A DNA stretch of 64,000 bases from Aquabacterium sp. J223 (GTDB taxonomy: Bacteria; Pseudomonadota; Gammaproteobacteria; Burkholderiales; Burkholderiaceae_C): NCBI RefSeq assembly GCF_024666615.1, contig NZ_CP088297.1:2728001-2792000 (forward strand), read 5' to 3'. The translations under genes were made by a program, and so were the position numbers. Positions 20,456-30,800 of the stretch are shown piece after piece. Under the pieces are notes generated by a model that was given only the letters and a program-made list of their open reading frames with translations, did not search any database and was not told the DNA's origin. The number at the start of each line of letters is the position of its first letter. Position 1 is the stretch's first letter.

Positions 20456-21136
20456 TCAGTGACGGTGGCCGGCGTGGTCGTGAGGGTGATGGGCGTGGTG
20501 CGGCCTGCCGGCCGCGCCGGCCGGTGCGCGCAGTTCCGCGCTGGCCGACTGCAGCACGCTGCGCGCCGCCGACAGCGCCAGCGCCGCCATGCCGATGGCC
20601 ACGAGCAGGTCCGGCCAGCCGCGGCCGGTGCCGAAGACGCCGGCCGCGGCGGCGATCACCGCCAGGTTGCCGATGGCGTCGTTGCGGCTGCACAGCCACA
20701 CCGAGCGCCGGTTGGCGTCGCCCTCGCGGTGGCTGAACAGCAGCACCGCCACGCCGACGTTCACCGCCAGCGCGAGCGCGCCGATCCAGCCCATGGTCGC
20801 TGCCTCGGGCACCACCCCGGTCCAGGCCGACCAGCCGGCGCGCGCCAGCACCGCCAGGCCCCACAGCCCCATGGTCGCGCCCTTGAGCCAGGCCACCCGC
20901 GAGCGCCACACCGCCGCCAGGCCGAGCACCGCCAGCGACAGCCCGTAGTTCAGCGCGTCGCCGAAGAAGTCGATCGCGTCGGCCAGCAGCGACACCGAGC
21001 CCGAGCGCCAGGAGCCGCCGATCTCCAGCAGGAACATGCCGGCGTTCAGCGCCAGCGCGATCCACAGCACGCGGCGGAAGCGGGCGTCGTGGACATCGCC
21101 CGGGGGTGAATGGTCGTGGTGGCAGGCAGCGCTCAT
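20456..21136 (-). CDS. Cation diffusion facilitator family transporter, short form
   Basis: A 226-aa inner membrane protein of the CDF type (zinc, cobalt or cadmium export). It starts with His-rich SAACHHDHSPPGD, has about six hydrophobic segments, the TM2 metal site SVSLLADAIDFFGDALNYG with the expected Asp residues, and the TM5 site SRNDAIGNLAVIAAAAGVF with the second Asp. It ends in a His-rich tail HHAHHPHDHAGHRH instead of the usual cytoplasmic domain, so it is shorter than the roughly 300-aa standard. Its position 1.6 kb from the RND metal-efflux operon suggests a related job. Confidence 0.88.
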   Translation of the reverse strand: MSAACHHDHSPPGDVHDARFRRVLWIALALNAGMFLLEIGGSWRSGSVSLLADAIDFFGDALNYGLSLAVLGLAAVWRSRVAWLKGATMGLWGLAVLARAGWSAWTGVVPEAATMGWIGALALAVNVGVAVLLFSHREGDANRRSVWLCSRNDAIGNLAVIAAAAGVFGTGRGWPDLLVAIGMAALALSAARSVLQSASAELRAPAGAAGRPHHAHHPHDHAGHRH

Positions 21137-21170
21137 GGAGAAACCGTAGCACGGGGGACCAAGCCCCCAC

Positions 21171-22210
21171 TCAGCGACGCTTGCGCCCCAGCCGCTTGAG
21201 CACCAGCCAGGCCGCGCCGCCGGTCACGCCGAGCACCAGCGCCACCACCCAGGCGAAACCGTGCGCGTGCTCGGCCAGCGGGATGCCGCCGACGTTCATG
21301 CCCATCAGGCCGGCGACGAGGTTGATGGGCAGCGCCAGCACGGTGACCGTGGTCAGCAGGAAGAGGATGCGGTTGTTCTCCATCGCCACCCGCGAGTCGG
21401 CCTCTTCCTGCAGCAGCTTGACGCGTTCCTGCAGCGCGGCGACGTCGCGCAGTGCCAGCGCGAAATCCTCGCTGGCGTCGCGCAGGCGCTGCAGGTCCTC
21501 CGCCGGCACCCAGCGCGGCGGGTTGCCGAGCAGCCGCAGCAGCGCACCCGGCTCCGGCGCCAGCAGCCGCTGCAGCCGCACCATCAACCGGCGCAGCCGC
21601 GCCAGGTCGGCCGAGTCGTCGCCCGTGCGGCCGGCCAGCACCTTGTCCTCGATGTCGTCGACCCGCTCGGTGGCCTGGCGCACCAGCCGCTGCAGTTCGT
21701 CGGCCTGGTCGCGCAGCAGGTGGTCGAGCAGCGCCAGCGGCGAGCCGATGGCCTCCCCCCGGTTGGCCGCGGCGCGCAACCGGTCGACCGAGCGCAGCGC
21801 CTGGCGGCGGGCGGTGACCACCCGGCGCTCGCCCACGGCCACCCACAGCGTGGCCACGTCGGAGGGCTCGAAGGCGAAGTCGAAGGTGACGTCGTTGACC
21901 ACCGCCAGCAGCTCGTCGCGCTCGCGCTCGATGCGCGTCGAGCGCGAGCCGCCGCCCAGCGCCTCGAAGAAGCCCTCGGGCAGACCGGCGTGGCGGCGCA
22001 GCCAGGGGCTGCTCTGCGCCACGCTGAGGTTGACGTGCAGCCAGACGAAGCTGCCGTCGTCCGGCGGGGACGCCAGCCAGGCCGCGGCCTGCGCGCTGTC
22101 CAGCGCCGTGCCCGGCCGCCCGGGGGGCGAAGCGGTAGCCGCAGATCAGTCCGTTGGTGTCGGCGCCGTACAGGCCAGTGGTGTTGGGGGGCGGAGATGG
22201 CGGCGGGCAT
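21171..22210 (-). CDS. CorA-like divalent cation transporter (ZntB type), N-terminal frame broken at two G6 runs
   Basis: The intact frame (21171-22022, 283 aa) covers the cytoplasmic helices (LLDHLLRDQADELQRLVRQA), the long pore helix (MENNRILFLLTTVTVLALPI) and the second TM segment, with GMNVGGIP in place of the CorA GMN-loop sequence GMNFDxMP; ZntB-like proteins use GMNVGGIP, so a zinc role is likely. Conserved upstream coding (FVWLHVNLSVAQSSPWLRR, then YGADTNGLICGYRFAP, then ATG at 22210 with MPAAISAP) lies in three successive frames. The switches fall at G-runs 22122-22127 and 22186-22191; removing one G from each restores one continuous protein of about 345 aa. Confidence 0.85.
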
Positions 22211-22431
22211 GCGGTGCAGGAACGTCGGCGAGGGGATCGGCGCGTCGTGATGCGCTGGCGGCGGTGGCCGGCTGTCGCCAGCGCGTGAACCGCCGACAGA
22301 CCGCATCGAGGATTCCCCACGGCGCAGACGTCCGGGAAAGCCCTGGTGTGCGGGCGCGCCGCCTATGGTGACACCGGTTGTTCCTGGCGATGACGCCCGC
22401 TTCCGCTTTTAGCCCCCAACCACCGGTCCCG

Positions 22432-22893
22432 ATGCCCTCCACGCTGGCCTTCCTGCTGCCCGACACCCAACGGGCGCCCGGCGCCGTCCGCGACGACGCC
22501 ACCGGCCTGTTCAGTGCCTGCGGCTTCGTCGCGCTGGGTGGGCCGGTGCTGCGCCAGCGCCGGCGCCAGGGCCGGCCGTCGGCGCTGGTGCACCTGCGGC
22601 TGCACGACCGTGCGGGCAGCCTGCTGCAGCCGGGGTGGCAGGCCTTCGCGCAGCTGCTGCAGCTGGCCTTCGACGGCAGCGACCTGCTCTGCCACCAGGG
22701 CCAGGGCCGTTTCGTGGTGCTCAGCGGCTGGGTGGGCGAGGCGGTGGAGCGGCCGCTGCTGGCGCTGCGGCTGGCCGGCTGCGGCCGGCGCGGCGACGGG
22801 CTGTGCCACAGCGCGATCGTCCGGCGGGTGGAGCCGGCGGAAGACGACCTGCCCCTGCTGCTGCGCGAGGCCGAGACCGACGGCGTGCATTGA
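22432..22893 (+). CDS. Hypothetical protein with a degenerate GGDEF-like fold
   Basis: A 153-aa cytoplasmic protein. Its pattern, RQGRPSALVHLRLHDRAGSL, WQAFAQLLQLAFDGSDLLCH, QGQGRFVVLSGWVGEAVERP, follows the core of diguanylate cyclase domains, with the GGDEF signature reduced to QGRFVVL, so no cyclase activity is expected. It could be a catalytically dead relative. I chose the ATG at 22432 because codons between the earlier ATG at 22390 and here have unusually low GC at third positions. Similarity is judged by eye and is modest. Confidence 0.6.
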   Translation: MPSTLAFLLPDTQRAPGAVRDDATGLFSACGFVALGGPVLRQRRRQGRPSALVHLRLHDRAGSLLQPGWQAFAQLLQLAFDGSDLLCHQGQGRFVVLSGWVGEAVERPLLALRLAGCGRRGDGLCHSAIVRRVEPAEDDLPLLLREAETDGVH

Positions 22894-22956
22894 GCCGAGG
22901 CGGCCCGCCCTCGGGCACGCCGGCTGCTCTTCAAGGGCTTACCCCAGGAGCCCACC

Positions 22957-23148
22957 ATGTCGCATGCCGACGTCGGCAGCCCGCTGCGCTGCCATTCCAC
23001 CCCGCCCTACATGCCCGGCTGGCGCCCGCCGGTGATGCCGCTGCGCGACGAGATGCCCCACCGGCCCGAGCTCGACCCGCCGCCGCCGGCGCCGGGTGCG
23101 CCCGAGCCGGCCGACCACGGCCCGCCGCCGCACGTCGTGCTGCACTGA
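22957..23148 (+). CDS. Small Pro/His-rich protein, 63 aa
   Basis: A short frame with a good Shine-Dalgarno (CCCCAGGAGCCCACC before the ATG at 22957) and high third-position GC. The product MSHADVGSPLRCHS... is rich in Pro, His and Met (PPYMPGWRPPVMPLRDEMPH). It has no signal peptide or membrane segment, and I recognise no family. It ends 9 bp before the asmA-like gene, so the two may share a transcript. Confidence 0.5.
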   Translation: MSHADVGSPLRCHSTPPYMPGWRPPVMPLRDEMPHRPELDPPPPAPGAPEPADHGPPPHVVLH

Positions 23149-23157
23149 CCCGGCAGC

Positions 23158-25236
23158 ATGGCCGTGCCGCCTGCCGCATCGAACGTCAACGGACCACGCC
23201 GGCGCTGGCGGGCGCACCCGGTGCGGTGGTCGTTGCTCGCCGCGGTGGTGGCGCTGCTCGTGGTGCTGCTGGCCTGCGAACTGGCGGGCTGGCGATTCCT
23301 GCGCGGGCCGATCGAGCGCCAGCTCGGGCCCCGGCTCGAGCGGGAGCTCAGCGTCGGCGAGGGCTTCCGGCTGCACCTGCTCGGCCCGGTGCGGCTGTCC
23401 ACCGACCGGCTGCATGTCGGCGGGCCGTCCTGGGCGCCGGCCGACCGCCGGGCGTTCTTCGACGCCGAGGGACTGAAGGTCAAGGTCTACTGGTCGGAGC
23501 TGCTGCGCTTCGCCTTCGGCGACCGCGAACGCCCGATCGACATCGAATTGCTCGAGGTGGACCGCTTCGCCGCCTCGTTGTGGCGGCAGTCGGACCGTCG
23601 CGCCAACTGGCAGATCGGCCCGCCCAAGCCCGAGGACGAGCAGAAGGCGAGCGTCGGCCTGCCGGGCTTCGGCCGGCTGGTCGTGCGCAACGGCCGGCTG
23701 GACCTGGACGACCGGCCGATGGACCTGGCCTTAAAGGCCGAGGCCACCACCGACGAAGGCGAGGGCGGCGAGGGACGCCTCGCCATCAAGGGCGAGGGCC
23801 GCTGGCAGGAGAGCCGCTTCACCCTCGGCCTGCAGTCCAAGGGCGTGCTGCCGCTGATCTCGCGCGAGCCCGGGGTGACGGTGCCGCTGCAGCTTCAGGC
23901 GCAGGCCCCCGGCACCCGCTTCACCTTCGACGGCCAGGCGCGCGACGTGATGAGCTTCCAGGCCATGGACGGCCAGGTCACCCTGGCCGGCACGTCGCTG
24001 GCGCGGCTGGGCGACGCGCTGTCGATCACGCTGCCGACCACCGCCGCCTTCTCGCTGCAGGGCCGGGTGGTCAAGGACGGCGGCCGCTGGCAGGCCAAGG
24101 TGCCGGGCCTGGCGGTGGGCAGCAGCCGCCTGGCCGGCGACTTCACGCTCGACCAGACCGGCGCCAAGCCGGTGCTGACGGGCCTGCTCTCGGGCCGCAA
24201 CCTCGACCTGCTCGACCTCGGCCCGGCCTTCGGGACGCGCACGCCCGACGGCGCGCCGGTCAGGCGCAGCGGCGACCGGGTGCTGCCGCAGCGCGAGTTC
24301 AACATTCCCGCGCTGAGCCGCATGAACGCCGACGTGCGGGTGCGGCTCGACCGGGCCGACCTGCACACCCCGCTGCTGGAGGCGCTGACGCCGCTGCAGG
24401 CGCGCATCACCCTGCAGGACGGTGTGCTGGCCATCGACGAGCTGCTGGCACGCACCGCCGGCGGCAGCCTGCAGGGCCGGCTGGGCCTCGACGGCCGCGA
24501 TGAAAAACGCCCCCAGTGGACGGTGGACCTGCGCGCCAGCGACGTCGACCTCGACCGCTGGCTGAAGGCGCGCAACGCGCGCGCCGGCGGCGAGGACGCG
24601 CCGGCGCCCGGTTATGTCAGCGGCCGGCTCCAGCTGAAGACCACGCTGGCCGGGCAGGGCCGGTCGATCGCCACCCTGGCCGAGAGCCTGGACGGCGACC
24701 TGTCGGCCTGGATCCGCAACGGCCGCATCTCGCACCTGGTGGTGGAGGCGCTGGGGCTGGACGTGGCGCAGGGCCTGGGGCTGCTGCTGAGCAAGGACAA
24801 GTCCCTGCCGCTGACCTGCGCGGTGATGCAGTTCGGCGTGCGCGACGGCCGCATGACCACCGAGGTGGGCCTGTTCGACACGCCGGACTCGACCGTGCTG
24901 CTGACCGGCACCATCGGCCTGGCCGACGAGCGCCTGGCGCTGACCGCGCAGGCCCGCCCCAAGGACTTCAGCCCGTTGACGCTGCGCTCGCCGCTGCACG
25001 TGGAGGGCAGCTTCGGCGACCCGAAGGTGCGGCTGGACGCCAGGACGCTGGGGCTGAAGGGCGCGGCCGCGGTGGCCCTGGCCTTCGTCAACCCGCTGGC
25101 GGCGCTGATCCCGCTGATCGACCCGGGCGACCGCGACAACGCCGGCGGCTGCGGCCAGGCGGTGGCGGCGCTGCGTGCCGGCGAGCGCGCCGCGCCGGCG
25201 GCGAAGGGCAGCGCGGGCAACGGCCGCAGCCGCTGA
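23158..25236 (+). CDS. AsmA family protein
   Basis: A 692-aa inner-membrane-anchored periplasmic protein. One N-terminal TM segment (VRWSLLAAVVALLVVLLACE) is followed by the AsmA start GPIERQLGPRLERELSVGEG, repeats of beta-rich sequence with LLEVDRFAASLWRQSDRRANW, and the C-terminal AsmA landmark SLDGDLSAWIRNGRISHLVVEALGLDVAQ with MTTEVGLFDTPDSTVLLTGTIGL. AsmA-like proteins are bridge-like lipid-transfer candidates acting in outer membrane homeostasis. The ATG follows the small 63-aa gene by 9 bp. Confidence 0.92.
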   Translation: MAVPPAASNVNGPRRRWRAHPVRWSLLAAVVALLVVLLACELAGWRFLRGPIERQLGPRLERELSVGEGFRLHLLGPVRLSTDRLHVGGPSWAPADRRAFFDAEGLKVKVYWSELLRFAFGDRERPIDIELLEVDRFAASLWRQSDRRANWQIGPPKPEDEQKASVGLPGFGRLVVRNGRLDLDDRPMDLALKAEATTDEGEGGEGRLAIKGEGRWQESRFTLGLQSKGVLPLISREPGVTVPLQLQAQAPGTRFTFDGQARDVMSFQAMDGQVTLAGTSLARLGDALSITLPTTAAFSLQGRVVKDGGRWQAKVPGLAVGSSRLAGDFTLDQTGAKPVLTGLLSGRNLDLLDLGPAFGTRTPDGAPVRRSGDRVLPQREFNIPALSRMNADVRVRLDRADLHTPLLEALTPLQARITLQDGVLAIDELLARTAGGSLQGRLGLDGRDEKRPQWTVDLRASDVDLDRWLKARNARAGGEDAPAPGYVSGRLQLKTTLAGQGRSIATLAESLDGDLSAWIRNGRISHLVVEALGLDVAQGLGLLLSKDKSLPLTCAVMQFGVRDGRMTTEVGLFDTPDSTVLLTGTIGLADERLALTAQARPKDFSPLTLRSPLHVEGSFGDPKVRLDARTLGLKGAAAVALAFVNPLAALIPLIDPGDRDNAGGCGQAVAALRAGERAAPAAKGSAGNGRSR

Positions 25237-25260
25237 CCGGCGCTCGACCCGCCGCGGCCC

Positions 25261-26643
<1,383 letters not shown>

Positions 26644-26675
26644 GGTGGTCCCTCGTCCTGTCTAGCTACGGCTCA

Positions 26676-26691
26676 TGGGCATGTCGCTTGC
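26676..26691 (+). promoter_or_regulatory. Candidate sigma-54 (-24/-12) promoter for the isochorismatase-like gene
   Basis: TGGGCATGTCGCTTGC has GG and GC separated by 10 bp and ends in TTGC, matching the sigma-54 consensus TGGCAC-N5-TTGC at most key positions. Transcription would start at about 26703 and support translation from the second ATG (26743). It is divergent to a sigma-54 activator gene, which makes the assignment attractive but unproven. Confidence 0.42.
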
Positions 26692-26706
26692 GCATGAAGC
26701 AAAACA

Positions 26707-27324
26707 ATGAAGTTGACTGCCCCGGCCCGCCGCAAGCACCCGATGAGCATTCAAGGGGGTGGCGAGCCGCTGCCGCGCAGCCCGACGGTGCTGCTGCTGA
26801 TCGACTTCATCAATCCATTGGACTTTCCCGGTGCCGAAACACTGGGGCCGCCCGCGGTCAGGGCCGCCGACGCGACGGCCCGGTTGAAGGCGCGGCTTGC
26901 CGCCGAGGGTGTGCAATCCGTATACGCCAACGACAATTATGGGATCTGGCACTCGAACTTTCGCGATGTCTGGGGTCATTGTCGGTCTCTGCAGGGTCAT
27001 GCCGGAGGTCTGGCGCGGCGGTTGAAGCCCGGGCCGGCCGACCTGGCCATCCTCAAGCCCCGGCATTCGGCCTTTTTCAGCACGCCGCTGGAACTGGTGC
27101 TGGGCCAGCTCGGCGCCAAGAAGCTGGTGCTGGTGGGCCTGGCGACCGACATCTGCGTGCTGTTCACCGCCATGGACGCGCACCTGCGAGGCTTCAAGCT
27201 GTGGGTGCCCGCGGACTGCGTGGCGGCAGAAAGCGCGCAGGCCACGGCCGAGTCGCTGCGGTACATGAACCGGGTCCTCAAGGCCGATGTGCGGGCGTCG
27301 GCCGCGATGACAACAGCGACCTGA
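26707..27324 (+). CDS. Isochorismatase-like cysteine hydrolase
   Basis: A 205-aa cysteine hydrolase family protein. Catalytic triad positions are visible: D33 in LLLIDFINPLDF, K117 in ILKPRHSAF, and C150 in GLATDICVLFTAMDAH. Members include isochorismatases, nicotinamidases and other amidases; the substrate is not predictable. The start could be the in-frame ATG at 26743 (MSIQGGGE), which fits the upstream sigma-54-like element better; third-position GC is low before it. Its end overlaps the convergent hybrid kinase gene by 47 bp. It sits between a sigma-54 activator and a sensor kinase, suggesting regulated expression. Confidence 0.9.
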   Translation: MKLTAPARRKHPMSIQGGGEPLPRSPTVLLLIDFINPLDFPGAETLGPPAVRAADATARLKARLAAEGVQSVYANDNYGIWHSNFRDVWGHCRSLQGHAGGLARRLKPGPADLAILKPRHSAFFSTPLELVLGQLGAKKLVLVGLATDICVLFTAMDAHLRGFKLWVPADCVAAESAQATAESLRYMNRVLKADVRASAAMTTAT

Positions 27325-29347
27325 GCGTGCGCCGCAGCAGTTCCGGGTCCATCGGCTTGCCCAGGTGCGCGTCGAAGCCCGCGTCCAGCGCACGCTGCTT
27401 GTCGACGGTGCCGGTGAAGGCCGTCAGCGCCACCGCGGGCAGCGACGCGTGGCCCCGCTCGCGGGTCAGCCGGCGGACGCGCCGGATGAGGCTGTAGCCG
27501 TCCTCGCCGGGCATGGCGATGTCGGAGATCAGCACCTCCGGCCAGTCGTCGCGAGGCGAGTCGCGCAGCCGGTCGTAAAGGGAGCGGGCGCTGGCGTGCA
27601 GCTCGATGCGCACCGCCTCGTCGCGCAGCAGCAGCTCCAGGATCTGCCGCGCCTGCGGGTCGTCGTCGACCACGGCGATGCGCCGGCCGCTGAGCGACGG
27701 ACCCGCCGCCTCCCGCGGCACCAGGGGCTCGGCCATCGCGCGCGCCAGCGACCCGGGCAGCTCGATGGTGAAGCTGGAGCCGCGGTGCGGTCCGTCGCTG
27801 TCGGCGACCAGGCGGCCACCGTGCAGCTGCACCAGCTGGCGCGCCAGCGTCAGCCCGAGGCCGAGGCCGCCCTGCTGCCGCGTGCGCGAGGCGTTGGCCT
27901 GGCTGAACGGCTGGAACAGGGCGTCGCGGCGCTCCGGTGCCAGGCCGACCCCGGTGTCGCTGACCACCAACGCCACCACCTCGCCCCGGCGTTCGGCCAG
28001 CAGCCGCAGGCGGCCCGGCGCGGAGGTGAACTTCACCGCGTTGGACAGCAGGTGGACCAGCGCCTGCGCCAGGCGGTCGCCATCGACGTCCAGCGTCAGC
28101 GGCGGCGACGGCAGCTCCACCTGCAGCTCCAGGCCCTTGTCCTGGACGGCGGTGCGCACCGCGTCGACCGCCCGCTCGGTCAGCTGGGCCAGCGGCGTGG
28201 GCTGGCGGTGCAGGACCACCTTGCCGCGCAGCAGGCGCTGGGTGTCGAGCAGGTCGTCGACCATGCGCGCCTGCGTGGCCACGTTGCGCTCGATGGCGTC
28301 CAGCGGCTTCAGCTGGCCCGGGTCGTCCGGCAGCATCTTGCGCAGCACGTGCGCCCAGCCGCGGATGGCGTTGAGCGGCGAGCGCAGCTCGTGCGACACC
28401 ACCGAGAGGAACTCGTCCTTGGCCACCGCCAGCGCCTCCGCCTCGGCCCGGGCGTTGCGCTCGCTGGTCAGCAGTTCCTCGCGCTCGCGTTCCTGCCGCT
28501 TGCGTTCGGTGATGTCTTCCAGGATGCCGCCGACGCGGCTGGGCTGCCCGTCGGCGGCCGGCAGTGCGAACCGCCGGTCGCGCAGCCACAGCAGGCGGCC
28601 GTCGGCGGCGCGCACGCGGTACTCGCGCAGCGGCTGCGGCAGGGGGTCGGCGAAGAAGGGCTGCGGCAGCGCCTCGCGGTCCTGTTCCAGCACCGCGTCG
28701 CGCCAGAGGCCCGCGTCGGCGAGCAAGGCCGGCACATCACGGCCCCACAACTTGGCGAAGCCCGGGCTGACGTACAGCAGTTCCTGCCGGGCCAGGTCGG
28801 CGAACCAGAAGACGTCGTCGCTGCGCTGGGCGAACTGTTCGAACCGGCGTTCGCTGTCCTGCAGCGCGCGCAGGGTGTGGCCGTGTTCGGGCAGGTCCGC
28901 CGGCGCGCCGGCGTCCTCGACCAGCGCGATGTGCACCAGCCGGCAGTCCGGCGGCAGCCCGTCGACCGCGTCGACCGTCCACTGCAGGCGAAGGCGGCGC
29001 ACGCCGCTGCCGTCGGCCTGCAGGCGGAGTTCACGGCAGTTCATGCCGGCGCCGGCACCGGTCAGGGCCTCGTGCAGGGCGAGCAGCCCCGGCGCCGGCG
29101 CGTCACCGCCGTCACCGAACAGCTGTCGGGCCGCCCGGTTGAGGGCGAGGTTCGACGGCCCGCTGCACACCGCCACCGCGCCGGGCAGGGCCTCCAGCGC
29201 CGCCGCGGCCGCCGCCGGCAGCAACGCGGCCAGCGGTGTCAGCACGACGCTGGGCGAGGACGCGGACTCGGCGGGCGGTGCCCGCCGGCCGCGAGGCGCG
29301 GCAGGCCGCGTCAGGCCGTCGCGCGGGATGGCTGGCAACCCTTCCAC
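27278..29347 (-). CDS. PAS-containing hybrid sensor histidine kinase/response regulator
   Basis: A 689-aa cytoplasmic signalling protein. Residues 165-285 form a PAS/PAC unit (RFEQFAQRSDDVFWFADLA ... VGGILEDITERKRQE), then a HisKA domain with H319 in VVSHELRSPLNAIRGW, an HATPase with LLSNAVKFTS, VSDTGVGLAPE and GGLGLGLTLARQLV, and a C-terminal receiver with the Asp in EVLISDIAMPGEDGY and the Lys in HLGKPMDPE. No membrane segment is visible, so it senses an internal signal. It may phosphorylate the nearby NtrC-type regulator, which lies just beyond the isochorismatase-like gene. The start is uncertain upstream of residue 40. Confidence 0.93.
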   Translation of the reverse strand: MEGLPAIPRDGLTRPAAPRGRRAPPAESASSPSVVLTPLAALLPAAAAAALEALPGAVAVCSGPSNLALNRAARQLFGDGGDAPAPGLLALHEALTGAGAGMNCRELRLQADGSGVRRLRLQWTVDAVDGLPPDCRLVHIALVEDAGAPADLPEHGHTLRALQDSERRFEQFAQRSDDVFWFADLARQELLYVSPGFAKLWGRDVPALLADAGLWRDAVLEQDREALPQPFFADPLPQPLREYRVRAADGRLLWLRDRRFALPAADGQPSRVGGILEDITERKRQEREREELLTSERNARAEAEALAVAKDEFLSVVSHELRSPLNAIRGWAHVLRKMLPDDPGQLKPLDAIERNVATQARMVDDLLDTQRLLRGKVVLHRQPTPLAQLTERAVDAVRTAVQDKGLELQVELPSPPLTLDVDGDRLAQALVHLLSNAVKFTSAPGRLRLLAERRGEVVALVVSDTGVGLAPERRDALFQPFSQANASRTRQQGGLGLGLTLARQLVQLHGGRLVADSDGPHRGSSFTIELPGSLARAMAEPLVPREAAGPSLSGRRIAVVDDDPQARQILELLLRDEAVRIELHASARSLYDRLRDSPRDDWPEVLISDIAMPGEDGYSLIRRVRRLTRERGHASLPAVALTAFTGTVDKQRALDAGFDAHLGKPMDPELLRRTLRSLLSSRPTPAHRP

Positions 29348-29353
29348 GCCGCC

Positions 29354-29560
29354 TCAGCGAGCGCGCTCCCGTCCACGGGCGCTTTCGCGGGGACCTTTTT
29401 CGCGGCGCTCCGAGGGCCGGTCCGACACCAGCACACGACGCGGCTCGCCCGGGTGGGCGGTGCGCACGCGCAGCTCCACCTCGTGCAGCGGCGGCCACAC
29501 CAGTGGCGGGGGCAGGCTGTCGAGGGGGGTGGCCGCGGGTCCGGCTGGCAGTGGTGGCAT
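29354..29560 (-). CDS. Small hypothetical protein, 68 aa
   Basis: A short frame with a clear Shine-Dalgarno (AAGGGAAGGAC, 8 bases before the ATG at 29560) and strong GC third positions. The product is Pro-rich at the start (LDSLPPPLVWPPLHEVELRV) and basic at the end (SERREKGPRESARGRERAR). No signal or TM segment and no family I recognise. It lies 6 bp upstream of the hybrid kinase gene on the same strand, so it is probably the first gene of that transcript. Confidence 0.6.
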   Translation of the reverse strand: MPPLPAGPAATPLDSLPPPLVWPPLHEVELRVRTAHPGEPRRVLVSDRPSERREKGPRESARGRERAR

Positions 29561-29859
29561 GGCGTTTGTCCTTCCCTTGGGGCCTGCTGCGTCATGGCAG
29601 GCGATGCGTGGCGACCGGTTCGGTGCCGGTGCAAGCGCGACTGAGTGCAAGGCGTGTGCCCACCTCCCGGGCGGACCGGCGGACGCGGGGATCGCGGCGT
29701 TGTGGCACACCGCTTGCCGCAGGGGCACACCGTCGGCCAGTCGCGGCTTCCGAGACAGTGGACGGGGACGCGTCAGGACCTTCAAGGCGGTTGTTCCGCA
29801 ACCACCTTGGCTGCCGCATCGGCAAGTGCTACGGTAATTTCTTCTAACGGAGGCCTCCC
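29561..29859. other. Divergent intergenic region, no gene seen
   Basis: About 300 bp between the 68-aa gene (minus) and the DUF883 gene (plus). It holds an inverted repeat GGTTG-TTCCG-CAACC at 29789-29803 just upstream of the candidate DUF883 promoter; otherwise I see nothing that looks coded. Confidence 0.6.
29807..29835 (+). promoter_or_regulatory. Candidate promoter of the DUF883-YqjE-lipocalin unit
   Basis: TTGGCT, 17 bp, TACGGT, followed by an A/T patch and the Shine-Dalgarno GGAGG before the ATG at 29860. The -35 matches 4 of 6 and the -10 only 3 of 6 consensus bases. A 5-bp dyad lies directly upstream. Confidence 0.3.
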
Positions 29860-30186
29860 ATGGACACCACGTCTTCCAGCACCACCAATCCCACCGTGAA
29901 CGGCGGCGTCACCCGCGATCCCAAGCAGTTCGTGGACCGCGCTGCGGAGACGGCGCACAGCGCGGTCGACCGGCTTGCTTCGGCGGCCACGCCGGTGCTC
30001 GAGAAGCTGCGCAGCCAGGCCAGCAGCGCCGGCAGCACGCTGCAGGGCAAGGCCGACCAGTTCGGCGAACTGCAGGACCAGTGGGTGGAAACCGCCCGCG
30101 ACTACATCCGTGAGAACCCCTGGCGCGCGGTGGGCATCGCCGCGCTGGCCGGCCTGATCATCGGTCGCCTGGGCGGCCGGGACTGA
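29860..30186 (+). CDS. DUF883 (YqjD/ElaB-like) membrane-anchored protein
   Basis: A 108-aa protein of the YqjD/ElaB/YgaM type, C-tail-anchored inner membrane proteins that bind ribosomes in stationary phase in E. coli. It has an amphipathic helical body (FVDRAAETAHSAVDRLASAA), the characteristic WVETARDYIRENPWRAVGIA, and a C-terminal TM with Gly motif (AALAGLIIGRLGGRD). A strong GGAGGCC Shine-Dalgarno precedes the ATG. Followed by a YqjE-like gene as in the E. coli yqjDEK operon. Confidence 0.92.
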   Translation: MDTTSSSTTNPTVNGGVTRDPKQFVDRAAETAHSAVDRLASAATPVLEKLRSQASSAGSTLQGKADQFGELQDQWVETARDYIRENPWRAVGIAALAGLIIGRLGGRD

Positions 30187-30274
30187 TGGTCCGCGGCCGG
30201 GCGGAGGGTCGGGCGCTGCGCGACCCGTGCCGCGTCGAAGCCCACATGGCCGCGCGGGCGGCGGAGGTGGCTCG

Positions 30275-30769
30275 GTGAACGCCGTCCCACCGGTCGCCGC
30301 CACCCGCGCGGCCGCCGACGCCGCGCCCGCGGATGCGCCGGCATCCGACGCCCACACCCGCGCCGGCATCGCGCCGGACGGCCTGCCGCCACGGCTGGGC
30401 GACGCCGCCCGGCTGGCCTGGCAGGACCTGCGCGGTGCGCTGCACCAGCGGTTGCGCCTGGCCACCCTCGAACTCAAGCTCGTCGGCCTGACGCTGGCGC
30501 AGGCGGTGCTGCTCGGTCTTGTCGCCGGGCTGCTGCTCGTCACCGCCTGGCTGGCGCTGGTGGCCGGCCTCACCTGGGGCGCCATCCAGGCCGGCGCCCA
30601 CTGGGCGGTCGCGGTCGCCGGCGCGGTCGTGCTCAACCTCGTGGTGGCCGGCGTGCTGGTGACGGTCATGCTGCGGCTGCTGGCCCGGCTGGACCTGCCG
30701 GGGACGCTGCACGCGCTGCAGCCGCATCGCGCCACCCCCACCCCCCCGGCGCCGCCGCCGGCGCGCTGA
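30275..30769 (+). CDS. YqjE/phage-holin-3-like membrane protein
   Basis: A 164-aa protein with a Pro/Ala-rich leader and then two transmembrane hairpins (LAQAVLLGLVAGLLLVTAWL; HWAVAVAGAVVLNLVVAGVL) preceded by RLRLATLELKLVGLT. This is the layout of the YqjE family that accompanies DUF883 proteins. I chose the GTG at 30275 because a GGAGGTGG Shine-Dalgarno sits 4 bases upstream; an earlier in-frame start at 30227 has none. Function is unknown; it probably belongs to the envelope stress unit with its neighbours. Confidence 0.82.
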   Translation: MNAVPPVAATRAAADAAPADAPASDAHTRAGIAPDGLPPRLGDAARLAWQDLRGALHQRLRLATLELKLVGLTLAQAVLLGLVAGLLLVTAWLALVAGLTWGAIQAGAHWAVAVAGAVVLNLVVAGVLVTVMLRLLARLDLPGTLHALQPHRATPTPPAPPPAR

Positions 30770-30800
30770 GCGGCGCGAGTGCATCGAACGGAACCAGCCC

